Below, piece after piece: positions 50,883 to 62,912 of a DNA stretch of 64,000 bases. The DNA lies in assembly GCA_003255065.1 (NCBI GenBank), contig QAOA01000289.1:343564-407563 (forward strand), read 5' to 3'. This DNA is from Cercis canadensis. Lineage: Eukaryota > Streptophyta > Magnoliopsida > Fabales > Fabaceae. The translations under genes were made by a program, and so were the position numbers. The number at the start of each line of letters is the position of its first letter. The stretch's first letter is position 1. The notes below the pieces were generated by a model that saw only the letters and a list, made by a program, of their open reading frames with translations, had not been told where the DNA came from and searched no databases.

Positions 50883-51761
50883 TCAAAACCTTGCTAATGT
50901 CACATTAATAGCATCAACAACTCCATCAAAACTATCAAACTTGGAACTTACCACATCAACCTTCACTCCCAGCCTCTCCGCTCCAGCTGCCGTGACCGGC
51001 CCATGTGCTGCAACAAACATTTCCGGGCATCTCTTCCTCAGGCTCCCAAAATCCAACCCAAATTCCTTCAAGCTCTTCAACAGCCCCTCCACTTCAGCGC
51101 TACTCGTGAAAACTACAACATCCAATTCTCCATCCTCGGCTATTTTCACAATCTCCTCCGCACACTCTGGCCCACGCCACCGCGTCTCATAGGCATTCAC
51201 TCTAACCGGGAACCACCCGCTGGCATGGAGCTCTCGAAGAAAATTCGGGACCACAGGAGGCTCGTCCAGCCCCACGACAAGTGGGACCGGGCACAATACC
51301 CTCCGACCACCCCCAACCCCAAGCGACGTCAACAAGCCACTGGGTGTTGCCGTCGGCGGCACTATAACCCTAATTCGTTTCAAATCATCGCACAGTTTCG
51401 AGACAAAATCGTCATCGATAAGTTCTGAGTCTTTGCCAAGCGCCGCAATAGTGAAGGTATCCCCGGAAGGCGACAATGGCCGTTCCGTGAGATCATTGGC
51501 AGCATCTGAGAAAGCTTTGATTGCGGTTCTGGAAGTGAAAGCGATGGCGGAAAATTGGTCAAGGTTTTGAGGAGAGAGATAAGGTTTAAGTGAATAAATT
51601 GTGTGAGAGGTGGGTTCGACGATAAGTGTGGGACACCACAAGGGATTGTAGCCGTTGAGGGTAAGGAGGTGGGATAGTCTTCCGGCGTAGTTGGGCGGCG
51701 TAGTGAATGCTACGGTGGGCTTCTCTACAGTTATGGGGATGCTGCTTAATGAGGTCAGCAT
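50883..51761 (-). CDS. uroporphyrinogen-III synthase-like (HEM4 family) protein
   Basis: An intronless frame encodes 292 residues from the ATG at 51761 (MLTSLSSIPITVEKPTVAF). HEM4 features are visible: the N-terminal VAFTTPPNYAGRLSHLL, a first FTSRTAIKAF block, the second lobe VVVFTSSAEVEGLLKSL, and the closing AAHGPVTAAGAERLGVKVDV. HEM4 enzymes close hydroxymethylbilane to uroporphyrinogen III in heme and chlorophyll synthesis. A further in-frame ATG at 51875 would add 38 residues, but they do not resemble a plastid transit peptide and lie only 40 bases from the MITE, so the shorter form is preferred. Because the gene is intronless and lacks a clear transit peptide, it may be a paralogue of, not the main, plastid enzyme. 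Activity is not assured. Confidence 0.75.
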   Translation of the reverse strand: MLTSLSSIPITVEKPTVAFTTPPNYAGRLSHLLTLNGYNPLWCPTLIVEPTSHTIYSLKPYLSPQNLDQFSAIAFTSRTAIKAFSDAANDLTERPLSPSGDTFTIAALGKDSELIDDDFVSKLCDDLKRIRVIVPPTATPSGLLTSLGVGGGRRVLCPVPLVVGLDEPPVVPNFLRELHASGWFPVRVNAYETRWRGPECAEEIVKIAEDGELDVVVFTSSAEVEGLLKSLKEFGLDFGSLRKRCPEMFVAAHGPVTAAGAERLGVKVDVVSSKFDSFDGVVDAINVTLARF

Positions 51762-51914
51762 TTTCACTTTCACAAAGAAATTTGGCGGTTCAATTGAAAA
51801 TTGGAGTGGTGCTTCTTTTACATGGATCTTTGTGGCATTTGGGTCTGACCCACCCAATAGGTACAAAATGGGCATGCCCAACCTTGCTTTGATGGGAAAA
51901 GAAATAAAAAGAAA

Positions 51915-52499
51915 TGTTTAAATGTGCTGTAAGTTTTTATAATTTAAATAAATTTTAAATCAGATTTTTATAATTTTTTTTTTTCTTTTGGAGTTTTTAT
52001 AATTTGAAATTTTTTTAATTGGGTTATTGTTGTCCCCCTCAGTTATAACTTCCTTAATTTAGTACTTACATAACAAATAATTTATTTATATGACAATAAA
52101 AGAAGTTGGCATTACGCCAAAGTGGCACAAAAATTGTAACCTCATCATCTTTTCTCTTGAAGTTTGAAGTTGGCAATAAAAGAAATTGACATTACGTCAA
52201 AGTAGCACAAAAATTATCACCTCATCATCTTTCCTCTTGAAGTTTGAAGTTGGTAAAGATAATAAGGTGACAACTTTTTTGCCACTTTGACACCACGTCA
52301 GTTTCTTTTATTGCCACATAGATAAGTTATTTGTCATATGAGCACTAAATTAACGAAGTTATAATTGAAAAATTTAAAATTGAAGGTAACGACAATGACC
52401 CAATTAACAAATATTTCAAATTATAAAGACCTCAAAAAAAGTATAGAAACATAATTTAAAATTCGTTCAAACTATAAAAATTTATAATATATTTAAACC
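51915..52499. mobile_element. fold-back MITE, copy 3, with internal duplication
   Basis: The 585-bp element begins TGTTTAAATG (first base changed from the family G) and ends TATATTTAAACC. The flanks AAAAAGAAA (51906-51914) and TAAAAGAAA (52500-52508) match at 8 of 9 bases. An 80-bp internal stretch (52094-52173) is tandemly repeated at 52174-52253 with several differences, including an ATTACGCCAAAGTGG/ATTACGTCAAAGTAG pair, so the copy is older and larger than the others. It sits directly upstream of the UROS-like gene and may form part of its promoter. Confidence 0.88.
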
Positions 52500-52919
52500 T
52501 AAAAGAAAATAATAACTTATACTTACCTAAATGTTAGATCTCAATTTATGCTCATGAAAAAATAAATAGTTAAAGGAAATTGAAAATAAATTTCGATGGA
52601 GTACTTTAGGAGACATACTATTAGATTCATAAATTATTAAATTTGAATTGTTCTTAAAATTATTGTTGTTACTTTCACGTTTTAAAACAAATGATTAAAT
52701 AAGTTATTGCTCTACCAAATGATTATAACTAAATAGTACTGAAATCCTTCTCAGAGTTTTGGAATTTCATGTTCAAATCAAAATTGTAATTAAGTTACAA
52801 AAAAATAAGTATTGCTTTATGTTTAAATAAGAAACATGTAGGGGTAATGACCCCACGTCCAAAGTATTTTTTTTTTAAAAAAATAGATGCTTGACACATT
52901 ATGTTAAATGAGAAAAAAT

Positions 52920-53190
52920 TTCTCTTAGTATCATGTTATTATTTCATTTATATATATAACTATTATGTATAAAATATGTGATTTTTTATTTAATATGTAG
53001 TTATCATATTTAAATATAAAAAAATATCACATATATAAAGAGAATACTTTAATGAGAAAAATACTTTCTTAGTATTATGTTATTATTTCATTTATATTTA
53101 TAATTATTATGTGTAAAATATATAATTTTTTTATGTAATATGTAATTATCATATTTAAATATAAAAAAAAATATCACATATATAAAGAGA
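52920..53190. repeat. tandem repeat of an AT-rich unit, period about 147 bp
   Basis: Blocks with CTTAGTATcATGTTATTATTTC, TATTATGTgTAAAATATATaATT and ATATCACATATATAAAGAGAA appear in the same order twice, first from about 52924 and again from about 53070. A few substitutions separate the two units. Confidence 0.7.
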
Positions 53191-54280
53191 ATACCTACAC
53201 ATTATATTTTAGTCATTCTTATCATGATACATTAGTTGCCTTATTAAAAATCAGATGCTTCAAGCGCTCCTCTGTGTTTTCAACCAACTTTTTGCACCCT
53301 ACAATAATTTTTCCAAACTTATATTTATTGTACATTGTGTGAAAAAACATTATCTTGTTACTATTAAACGTTAAGAAATTTACCACTGCTATTGAACAAA
53401 GTTACCATCCTAGTTTAGTAGAGTTATTGTTGAGGCAAAAAAAAAAAATGTCTTCTACTTTAGGTAAACATAGGGAAAGTGCTTAGTATTACTTAAGATT
53501 CAGCCTATAATAGATCAGGTGTTTGCTCTAATAGCAATGTCAATTGACTTAAGACTTTCTAACATTGTAGGGGAAAATTAATTATAAACAAAAACAAATT
53601 TTCATCCAAACTATCTTTCTGACATTTACTGATTTGGACCAATTTTAAGAAATATTTCCTAGAAAACATTTTCATTAAAACTTTATCAACGCATTTTCTG
53701 TTTCACTAAAAATGAAAATAGGAAATAGGCAGAACAAACGGACTTATTGCTTGTTTTGATTTCTCAATAAATATAACTTTTTCCTTTCAAATCGATTTCT
53801 TTTTGGATTATTAATAATAAGCTAGATATTGGGCTCAACAACTGCTTGCAATTTTATAGAAAATATTTAATAAGCAGTAAATGCGTTTTCTCTTTACTGT
53901 ATAAGCCAACGACAAGCAGATGTAGTACTATGACATGAACCCACTTTAGGCTGTAATAGGTTGATTTAAATTAGTCAATGGAGTTAGTTTAGTTGATAAT
54001 AATCGAATTACTTCACTTTAAAACTTATGTTTGAATTCAACTACGAGTAATTTCTCTTTGATAAGTAATATATAAGTACTACTGTAAGTCTTTACGGAGT
54101 CTTGTGCATTGGCCTTAGAATTAAATGACATATTCTCACCCTAAACTTTGTTCATAAAAAAAAAATAGATAAAATTCAAATTTTACAGCTAACATTAAAG
54201 AGAAAATCCTAATGCATTGGGCTGATGATACAAATCAGATTAGGCTAGAACTAGATTTGCAATTGACCCAATAAGACATG

Positions 54281-54546
54281 CAACAACATCTAAAGGAGCA
54301 AGACACACAGCATGAACCCATGTCCAATGGACCAAAATAGAATGAATCTAAACCCAATACTGAACCCGATCCATCAAGTGAAGGAATTCACTGTCAAAGA
54401 GCAAGAAGAACTCCAACAACATCTAAAGGAGCAAGACACACAGCATGAACCCATGTCCAATGGATCAAAACAGAATGAATCTAAACCCAATACTGAACCT
54501 GATCCATCAAGTGAAAGAATTGACTCGCGGGTTGGTCAAAGAGCAA
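54281..54546 (+). repeat. 133-bp tandem duplication in a decayed coding sequence
   Basis: CAACAACATCTAAAGGAGCA starts at 54281 and again at 54414. The two units differ at few positions. In one frame the second unit continues as QRARTTPRWVQDFAIRN followed by a stop. This resembles the Arg/Thr-rich linker before reverse transcriptase in copia polyproteins (TPRWxxDF), so the block may be a worn copia fragment. The first unit has an in-frame stop in that frame. The identification is weak. Confidence 0.6.
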
Positions 54547-55915
54547 GAACAACTCCAAGATGGGTGCAAGACTTTGCAATAAGGAATTGAGGAGAGGAAG
54601 CTCCGGGAAATTAGTTTAGACAACTCATCTTTGCTGACTTGCGAAGTTCCGTTATAAGTAAAGGAATAGAAATTGGGAGGTTAGATTGTTATCTGTTAGT
54701 TTTTCATTATGCTCTGCAAATATTTCCGCATTTTTTCTTTTCAGTGTATTGTTGAATTGTTCCTTTTATGCTTATGCAAACAATGGTTATATTGGTGTGT
54801 TTTTGGAATTAGTTCTATTTGCATCAGCCGGTGTGTCTTTTAAGATCACCTAGAGAGAAATTTAATTTTGGTGCATGAAAATTCACTTACAGTTAAATAA
54901 AAAAATAGAAAAAACATACTTTAGAGTAGGGAAGAAAAGTACTAGCAATATTTAGTGGGATGAGACTATGTTACACTCCTATATTTTTTTACATTGTTTT
55001 GATTTTACGATGTATTATACTAACATAATTAACATAATTTAATTTTTACTAAATCAATATTGGATTATATTGTAAAAATTTAAGTAAACCCAATAAAAAT
55101 TAATAATGTTAATTGTGCTAGTGTAATATAACGTAGAACCAAAATAATATAAAAACAAATGTAAGATAAGACATAGTCTTGTCTTAGTGGTATATCATAG
55201 TCTCACCCTATATAGTGAGGATAGGATTATTGACTATTCTGTTGGTGCACAAAAAATTAGAATGTAGATAAATTACTTTAGCTTTAAGATATAGCTAAGA
55301 TTTAGACTGAAAATATTTTTGTTGGCATAGCTCGAACCTATCAAATAAATGTTATCTTAACACGTGTCATTTTGTTGTACCACATAAATGAAATTGATAA
55401 ACAATAATCAATATGGTCATTTTTGTCTAAAATATAATTGAAAGTATTTGATTGTAAACTATTTTTATTAATTACTAAATTTGAGAATTGATAACTTATT
55501 GTTTTACAAAACACCAACTCACTCAACTTTACTCGATATAAACTCGAATCTCCGTGATAGAATATGAGTGCTAAATAATTAATTCGAAAATTAATTTGAA
55601 CATACTCTTACGGTTATAAGTTACTAAAAAAAAATTATTAATTGGATAATAAATTCTTACTATATATATAAAAAGTAATAAGGTGTTCTTTCAAAGTATC
55701 AATCCACTCCGTCTCATGAAATAGTACTAGAGTGACAATGAACTGTTACTGTGTATAGAATATCAAAATAGTAATTATATGTTTTGAAAACTTTTCCATA
55801 CGAGTGAGTGATGAACCAAAATTGTCCTGTGTACAGTACAACTCCTTCTCCGTGTTCGCTAAGCTAACCAAAAGAAAGAGGAAAAGAATTACCACTTGCT
55901 GACTCCACACGACTT

Positions 55916-56008
55916 ATGCTCCGACTCAGCGGCAACGGCGATATGCTCAACACCCAGTTACAACTTACACCCCCACACTCCTTCCCTTTTTATTCTTTAT
56001 CAAATTGA
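55916..56008 (+). other. upstream open reading frame in the DCL4 leader
   Basis: ATG at 55916 opens a 30-codon frame that stops with TGA at 56006-56008, 125 bases before the DCL4 start codon. If transcription starts upstream of 55916, ribosomes would meet this frame first. The true transcription start is not visible. Confidence 0.4.
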
Positions 56009-56133
56009 AAAGGACAAAGCTAGATACAAACTCATCTCCACACGCAATCGTGGAATCCTCGTACACTGTGGTAACGCACGAGCTGTTGGTTCCGAAGAAG
56101 CGAAATCTTCAACAATCCGCGGGGTTAACCACA

Positions 56134-59100
56134 ATGCCCGACGGGGAAGTCTCCGCCGCGGCCCATTTTCCGGCCGCCGGTGGCGGGGAGCGCTGTGTCG
56201 CTGCTTCACCGACCGCAGAGCCATCTTCAAGTCTCTCTGAAGTAAATGATCAGGTGGAGTCGGTTTCCGGAGCTCAAAATGCAAAGAAGGATCCGAGAAA
56301 AATAGCGAGAAAGTATGTTTGTTTCCCCCTCAAGTTCAGTTTTCGTTGGGGTTTGCCTTAGTTCCTTATTTCACTGGATTGTACATATTTTTCAAGTGCT
56401 TATGTGCGTTTTGTCATTTCTCTGTGTAATTTTGTTTTGTGTGTTCGCGACTTATTCTTTGCTTTACTGATGAGAAAGAGAACAAAGTAGAAGAACACTC
56501 AATGTCCAAGTTCTGTGGAGCAAGCAGCTGTTCTGTTAAACTATATCAACTAATTTTATGTTTGTGTAATTTCCTGTTTCTGTTTCACATTCAGCTGGAG
56601 GTGTTATGTTTACTAAGCTTATTCTAGAAACTAACACTGCGATTCAAGCGACCCTAATGTACAACGATGAGGAGCTAAAGTGTTATGTTTACTAAGCTCA
56701 TCTTTCTGCTTCCTTACATTTCCCTTACGCTTGTTTTCTTACTGAATGTTTTCTTTTGGAAGGTATCAATTGGAGTTGTGCAGAAAAGCTTTGGAGGAAA
56801 ATATAATTGTGTATTTGGGGACTGGTTGTGGGAAGACCCACATCGCTGTACTGCTTATGTACGAGATGAGTCACTTGATACGGAAGCCCCAGAAGAACGT
56901 ATGTGTTTTTCTTGCCCCTACAGTGGCTTTAGTTCACCAGGTGAGCTGCTGTACATAATGTCCCGTTCTTTGTCAACCGGGTTTTTATCTTTTACTCTGT
57001 TTAGGATTAGATATTGCATGGGGAAAATATTTCTCTTCGTTGGCTTTAGATTGGGTGGCCTGAGGTGGCTTTTTCCAATCACGCAGCTTAGCAGGGAAGT
57101 ATTTTATCGTAACAATGTAATGATGGCTTCCTGGAGTTCATAAGGAGAGTTGGATATCAATGAACTAAGAACCAAACATGAGATTTGTAATAAGAGCTGT
57201 ATGTGGCACCTTTGGATTTCATCCTTGGAGTCTGGAAAGTTTCAATTTCTTGCCAATTTATTCTAGGATTGCTAGTATTGGCTAGATGTAGTTGTTGTTT
57301 GAGTGTGAGGCATAGTCATTTTTATGTATAAACCTGATCTTTGGTCCATTGTTGTATTTGGTAATCTCCTATTGAACTTTGACAAGAATGGTGACCATAT
57401 GGTCGTCAATTATATTATTTGTATTCTGAATCATATTTGTTGTTTGTCATAGCAAGCGAAGGTCATAGAAGACTCTACTGATTTCAAGGTAGGGGTTTAC
57501 TGTGGGAGCTCTAGGCGCTTGAAAAGCCATCTTGATTGGGAGCAAGAGATTGAGCAATATGAGGTGATGGTGCTAGCCAAATGATATAGAAGTAAATTAA
57601 TATTTTCTATATTATTGTTCTTTTATTATTATTTATTATTTTTTTGATAGAAGAAGAAATTGTATTAAGAAAGGAAGAGTACAGACAGAAGGGAGGATAA
57701 GCTATCCTCCCTAAAGCAAACACATAAAAAAAACAGCATAAAAAATAAAAGAGAACGTCAATGTAAAAGAGCTCTCCAGTCTTGTCTCATATCTGCCAAA
57801 GGAACCCCCTTACAAAGACCATTAAGTGAGCACCAAAGGGAAGCCACGAAAACAATCTTTTCCCATAATAGCTCTAGATCCAGCACATCTTCCTTAAAAA
57901 TATGGGCATTTATTTCCAACCAAATACACCAAAGAACTGCTTAAACTGCACAATGCCATAATGTTTTACACTCCTTACTTCTTCCAAAAAACCTCTGAAA
58001 CTTATCAGCAGGAACTGCTTCAAATTTAAGGGGCACACCCAGCACTCTCCAAAAATGCCAAACAAATTACTCCAAATAAAAACAGCTGCTTTACAATGTA
58101 AAAACAAATGGGCAGTAGTTTCAGAATTAGCGCAACACATAACACACATGTCAGGGGAAAGAGCTCTATGTGACCTATGAACCTGCAGCTTATCATTAGT
58201 ATTAATCCTATTAAGCACCGTGGTCTGAATGAAATACCTGACTTTAGAAGGAGCCTTAGAATTTCAAATTGGCTTATTAAGAAGGAAACAGTTGTGTTAT
58301 ACCGACATTGAGTGAAGCCTGTTGAATGAGAAGTTGATGATAAGCTATTAAATTAAAATAAATTCAGGCCAAAAAAGAAAAAAAAAAATTGGCTCCAATT
58401 TGCTTGAAATTATCCAAATCTGCATCATTATTCTTCATCTAATGGAGGTTTCTTGCTTCTAAATTTTCTATTTTACTGTCATGATTTTTTTTCAGGTTCT
58501 TGCTATGACCCCTCAGATACTAAATCTCAACTTATCTCACTGTTTCATCAAGATGGAGATGATTGCACTTTTAATATTTGATGAATGCCATCATGCTCAA
58601 GTCAAAAGCAACCATCCTTATGCAGAAATCATGAAAGTATATAGTGCTTATGCTCCAATGCACTTACATTCATACTAGAAGATGCAACAAAAATTTCCAC
58701 ATATACCTTTCCATTCTGTAACCTTTTGATTTCTAGACCAATATTAATTTGATAATTGTGTAGGTCTTCTATAAAACTAATTCCACAAAGCTTCCCCGTA
58801 TATTTGGCATGACTGCTTCCCCAGTTGTAGGAAAAGGTGAGGTAGCTTTACTTTCTAAAAAATATTGATAATTAACTCTTGCACGAAATCTATTTGACTC
58901 AGTTAGTTCATTATATAAATTTACAACTCATTTGAAACATATATAGTTCTTTCACTTCTCTTTTGCTGCGAATAAGCAAGGCCTGAACTGTCAAAGTAGC
59001 TCCCTGGGACTTGTCCTTTAGCAACTGAGCTGGGGTTTGTGATAACTTTATTGTGAAGTATTTAAGGGGTTGTGCTAGAAATCTGAATGTGATCTAGGAA

Positions 59101-62100
59101 TTGTAAGGTAGTTGAGAGTGGGAAAAGGGGAGTTGTCAGACAGAGGAAAGTTGACAAGGTTGTGTTGTTCTATACTCCTGGACAAAAAACATAAAAATAG
59201 AATGGAGGAAAGCAGAAGAACATTAGTGTAATAAGGCTATCCAGTTGCCTACATGCAGTGTTTAACTGATGTATTCAATATTTCAATTGTAAGACACACA
59301 TATGACATGTGCAACACACTTACTTTCTCAAAATAAAAAGATTATGATTTTATACATATATGTTCTATTTATTCATATATGTTTTGTCTGTTTTATATTT
59401 GAAAAAGATCTTCTGTTCCCTGTTCTACTGTCTGCAATTTTGGTATGCCATCATGGATATTAGCCTATAAAAAGTATGTCTGCCCCTTTTGGTCATGTAT
59501 TCTTTCTTGCTTCTTCTCCTTGTTAAGCATATTTCCTAAATACAATACCTCTGTAGGGGACCTGTAGTGTAGGTTTATGCCTAATAAATGATGCTTCTTT
59601 CCCATTTTCTAAACTTTTGATTGTTAATCTTTCAGGTGCTTCTAGTGAAGGAAACCTAGCAAAAAGCATCAATAGTCTTGAACTTATGCTTGATGCTAAG
59701 GTGGGTTCTGTAAAGTACACATTGTCAATTTTAGAACTATCTCTCAGAAATCAAGTTTAAGGATACCGTTGTTTACTATCTACTCAAGCTGTTGCAAAAG
59801 ATTTTATCTCTAAAACTGTTTCCTTCCTGTACTTTGCAAGAAAGTAGATCTTTTCCTTAGATGAAACTTCCTTGTTTAAAATACTTAAGGTGAAGCTTGA
59901 CTAGGGCAACCTAGTAATGATGTTTAAGGCTGACATTTTGACCTAGTGTTTTTCTGGGGTAAGACTAGTAGAAATGGGATTTGTGAACCCATTAGAAAAC
60001 ACCTTGCTGTCTACACTTGTGTTAATGCTTTTTCAATATTGTATTCAGTTGTCTTGTGTGAACTCCTTGACATCATTTTTGGGACAGAATTTTTTTCTTG
60101 GTCTCTTTATATGTTCCTGCAAGTGGTTTTTATTGGGTGCTGCCTGCTAGTGTCATTATATAGTTGTAGACTTGTAGTATCAATATAAATATAGGTGCTG
60201 GGGTAAATGATGCAATGTTGTCCTTCAATTTAATATATTTGTTTTCTCACTTCCTCTTCTATCTACCGCTTCACTCTCCCTAGTTTCATAACACTAATGT
60301 TTTGGATCTGATTTGTAGGTATACACAGTTGAAGACAAGGAGGAGTTGGATACTTTTGTGGCCTCTCCTGTGGTTACGCTATATGATTATGGTCCAACTG
60401 CAAATGGCACAACTAGTTCATATACAACTTACTATACGAAACTTGGGGAAATTAAGCAGCAGGTACATGTTTGAAACGTATCTTAGGACTGTATATCATA
60501 TGAACAAGGTTTACTGATCACCACTACATTTTGATGAGAGCAGTGCATAGCAACCCTTAGTAAGAATACTGAGGATCACCAGAAACGAAGGAACACTAAG
60601 AAACTTCTGAACCGAATGCATGAAAATGTGGTTTTTTGTCTGGAGAATCTTGGCATCTGGGGAGCACTGCAAGTAAGACGTTGTATTTGATTATATCGTT
60701 GTAATATTTGGTTCTTTTAATTATTTGGCCTGAAAAAGGATTAACCTTTGTTTTGGCCATCTGTAATAAGATTGCATGGGTAATATCTGTTCATTTGGTT
60801 AGTTGGGACTTGGGAGGTTTGTTGTCAGGCTAAAGATAGGGACCTTTCCAATTTTCAAGCCTTTAAGTAACTTTAGTTTTGGTTTCGAAATGACCAGAGT
60901 AATGTCGGTGAAGCTGATTTAATATATTAACAGAGCTTTCTTCTTTATGAATGTTGTTTGTGATGTTCCATGCAAAGTTGATTATTGAGATATTATTTGT
61001 GCACTTAGCATTTATAACTAGGTTAATCATGTATATACCTCTATGTGAGAGAGGAGGTAATGGAACTAAGTTAACCACATATGAACATGTTTGAGAGAGA
61101 TGGGCTTCATGATCTTAAGAGTTTTTCCATTGTAGCCTCTTCTCCCCCTTATTCAGATAATGCATAAGAAAGTGGGGATTTACCTAATTACTTCTTACTC
61201 TATTCACCCAAATTGTACTCCTTATAATTGTAAGAGGGATGAGTTCTGGTATTGCCAAGCTTTTTGCTTGCTCTAATTTAGTTTTTAATGTCAAGACAGT
61301 TATTTATTCTATGTCCATAGTTTGATATATTTGGCTGTAGAGATGTTGTGGACTTGTAGAACATAGAGTTGCAAGTGTCACTGGGTGTGAAACAGTGAAA
61401 GAATATTGAAGTTGAAAAACCAAAGAGTGAGTGAGACTTAAAGTTTGTGCTTTGTTTGCTGTAATTTGGTGTATTCAGTTGGGCATAATGCATGAATTTC
61501 TTGCAAAAGTCGTTGCCTGTTAAGCATCTGTATAGAATTGTATATGTGACTTAAGAACCAGGAAAGTAAGGCACTTAAAGACATCTATGATTGAACATCA
61601 ATTTCACAATGTCAAAACACCTGGATATTGCTTAAATGAAGACAGTGTATTGTTACTCCTTTTATTATATATAATTTGTTGAAAATAAGTTTTTAGATAC
61701 AATCTAATTGCCTGCCACATGTCTTATCTAATTTCCAGTTGCTGATTATTATTTTCTTCAATTTAAATATGCTGTCTCTGTTTCTAATATATTTTCCTCT
61801 TCAATTTTCATGTTTGAATTCCAAGGCTAGTCATATTCTTTTGAGTGGCGATCACTCTGAGAGGAATGAATTAGTGGAGGCGGAAGGAAATTCAATTGAT
61901 GACTGTCTGTGTGATAAATATCTGGCTCAGGCAGCTGAACTCTTTACTTCTGAATGCAAGAAAGGTACTTTTGTTCATCTTTTACTTGTAGCATTTGAAC
62001 TTAAGTTATCATTTGTCTGGCAATCAATTATTTTTTCTGTAATTTTTCAATTTCTCATCATATTAAAACAAAGGCCCTGTAAGATCTATGCTTCATTTTT

Positions 62101-62580
62101 GGGGCAGCTGATTCTTTTTTTAATTTTTTTATTTTGAAAATCTGTAGGTGATGGTGTATCTGATCCATCTTCAGTGGAAATTTTACAAGAGCCTTTTTTC
62201 TCAAGAAAGCTTTTGCGCTTTATTGGGATACTGTCCTCCTTTAGGTTGGTAGCCAAGTGTCTGTTGCTATCTTATGACAAAATTATGCTGTTTCAACCAT
62301 TCCCCTTTCAGATCTGTTGTTATATGGCATGCCTGGTGTATATATATATATGTAGCCAACTTTTAATTATACTTCTTCCAATTTCAGATCACAACCGAAT
62401 ATGAAATGTATAGTTTTTGTGAATAGAATTGTTACTGCAAGATCCTTGTCATACATGCTACAAAAGGTTAAGTTCCTTTCATCGTGGAAGAGTGATTTTC
62501 TAGTGGGAGTCCACTCTGGGCTGAAGAGTATGTCACGGAGGACCATGAACATCATTCTTGAAAAGTTCCGTTCTGGGGAG
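56134..62580 (+). CDS. DCL4: DICER-LIKE 4, N-terminal helicase part (gene continues right)
   Basis: Predicted exons: 56134-56312, 56763-56940, 57453-57563, 58496-58636, 58764-58836, 59636-59700, 60319-60462, 60544-60672, 61826-61964, 62148-62244 and 62388-62580. They join in phase to 483 residues. After a 50-residue low-complexity start comes [20 protein letters not shown]. The DExD/H helicase follows with motif [10 protein letters not shown], Ia [28 protein letters not shown] and motif [17 protein letters not shown]. The last exon ends in [13 protein letters not shown]...RSGE. The order and wording fit Dicer-like 4, which cuts long dsRNA to 21-nt siRNAs in tasiRNA and antiviral silencing. 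The remaining helicase C, DUF283, PAZ, RNase III and dsRNA-binding parts must lie beyond a copia insertion in the following intron. The start is the first in-frame ATG; the frame is open without ATG back to about 56005. Confidence 0.92.
57622..58330 (-). mobile_element. LINE 3' remnant in DCL4 intron 3
   Basis: On the minus strand a 102-codon frame (58218-57910) reads [18 protein letters not shown], then [18 protein letters not shown], the CxxC...HxxxHC zinc-binding region that ends plant LINE reverse transcriptases, then [12 protein letters not shown]. Downstream on that strand the fragment runs to an A-rich tail (TATCAAAAAAATAATAAATA) at about 57622-57648. It is 5'-truncated, as usual for LINEs, and antisense to DCL4. 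Wording shared with the fragment at 26823-27211 indicates one family. Confidence 0.8.
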
Positions 62581-62720
62581 GTAAAGCTTAATATTTGTAA
62601 ATGTTTTATTGGAATTTTTAGTTCCATAGAAGTTCATGGTCATTAATTTGTAAATGATATGTTCACGATGCTAGTTTTGGGCCCAGTTTGATGAGAAATG
62701 ACTTAAACGATATTGCTATG

Positions 62721-62901
62721 TGTTAATTCTGGTAAAACTATATGTTTTTCATTCATAGGACCATCATATATATACATAGGCTAGCCCCTATAATCAAGCT
62801 ATCTAATTCCTATAATTACGCTTCCTATAATTAAGCTATATTACCATATTTACATCCTGTAACAGCTATCTAGAATCTTTCCATATTTACATTCTATAAC
62901 A
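62721..62901 (-). repeat. 3' LTR of the copia element, 181 bp
   Basis: In element sense it starts TGTTATAGAATG and ends GAATTAACA, with the inverted ends TGTTA...TAACA. Inside, GATGTAAATATGG-like and ATTATAGG-type motifs repeat. The size is short but within the copia range. The boundary on the inner side is set by the adjacent polypurine tract. Confidence 0.8.
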
Positions 62902-62912
62902 CTCCCCCTCAA
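62902..62912 (-). other. polypurine tract of the copia element
   Basis: In element sense TTGAGGGGGAG stands immediately before the LTR start TGTTA, the normal position of the plus-strand primer. It overlaps the stop codon of the pol frame. Confidence 0.8.

Larger units (their letters stand above)
52509..55915. other. AT-rich intergenic region
   Basis: Very AT-rich DNA with no intact gene. Around 52900-53200 a block of about 140 bases is repeated (TTAGTATcATGTTATTATTTCATTTATAT near 52926 and again near 53070). A 133-bp duplication at 54281-54546 is listed separately. The right end is the DCL4 promoter and leader. Confidence 0.65.
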
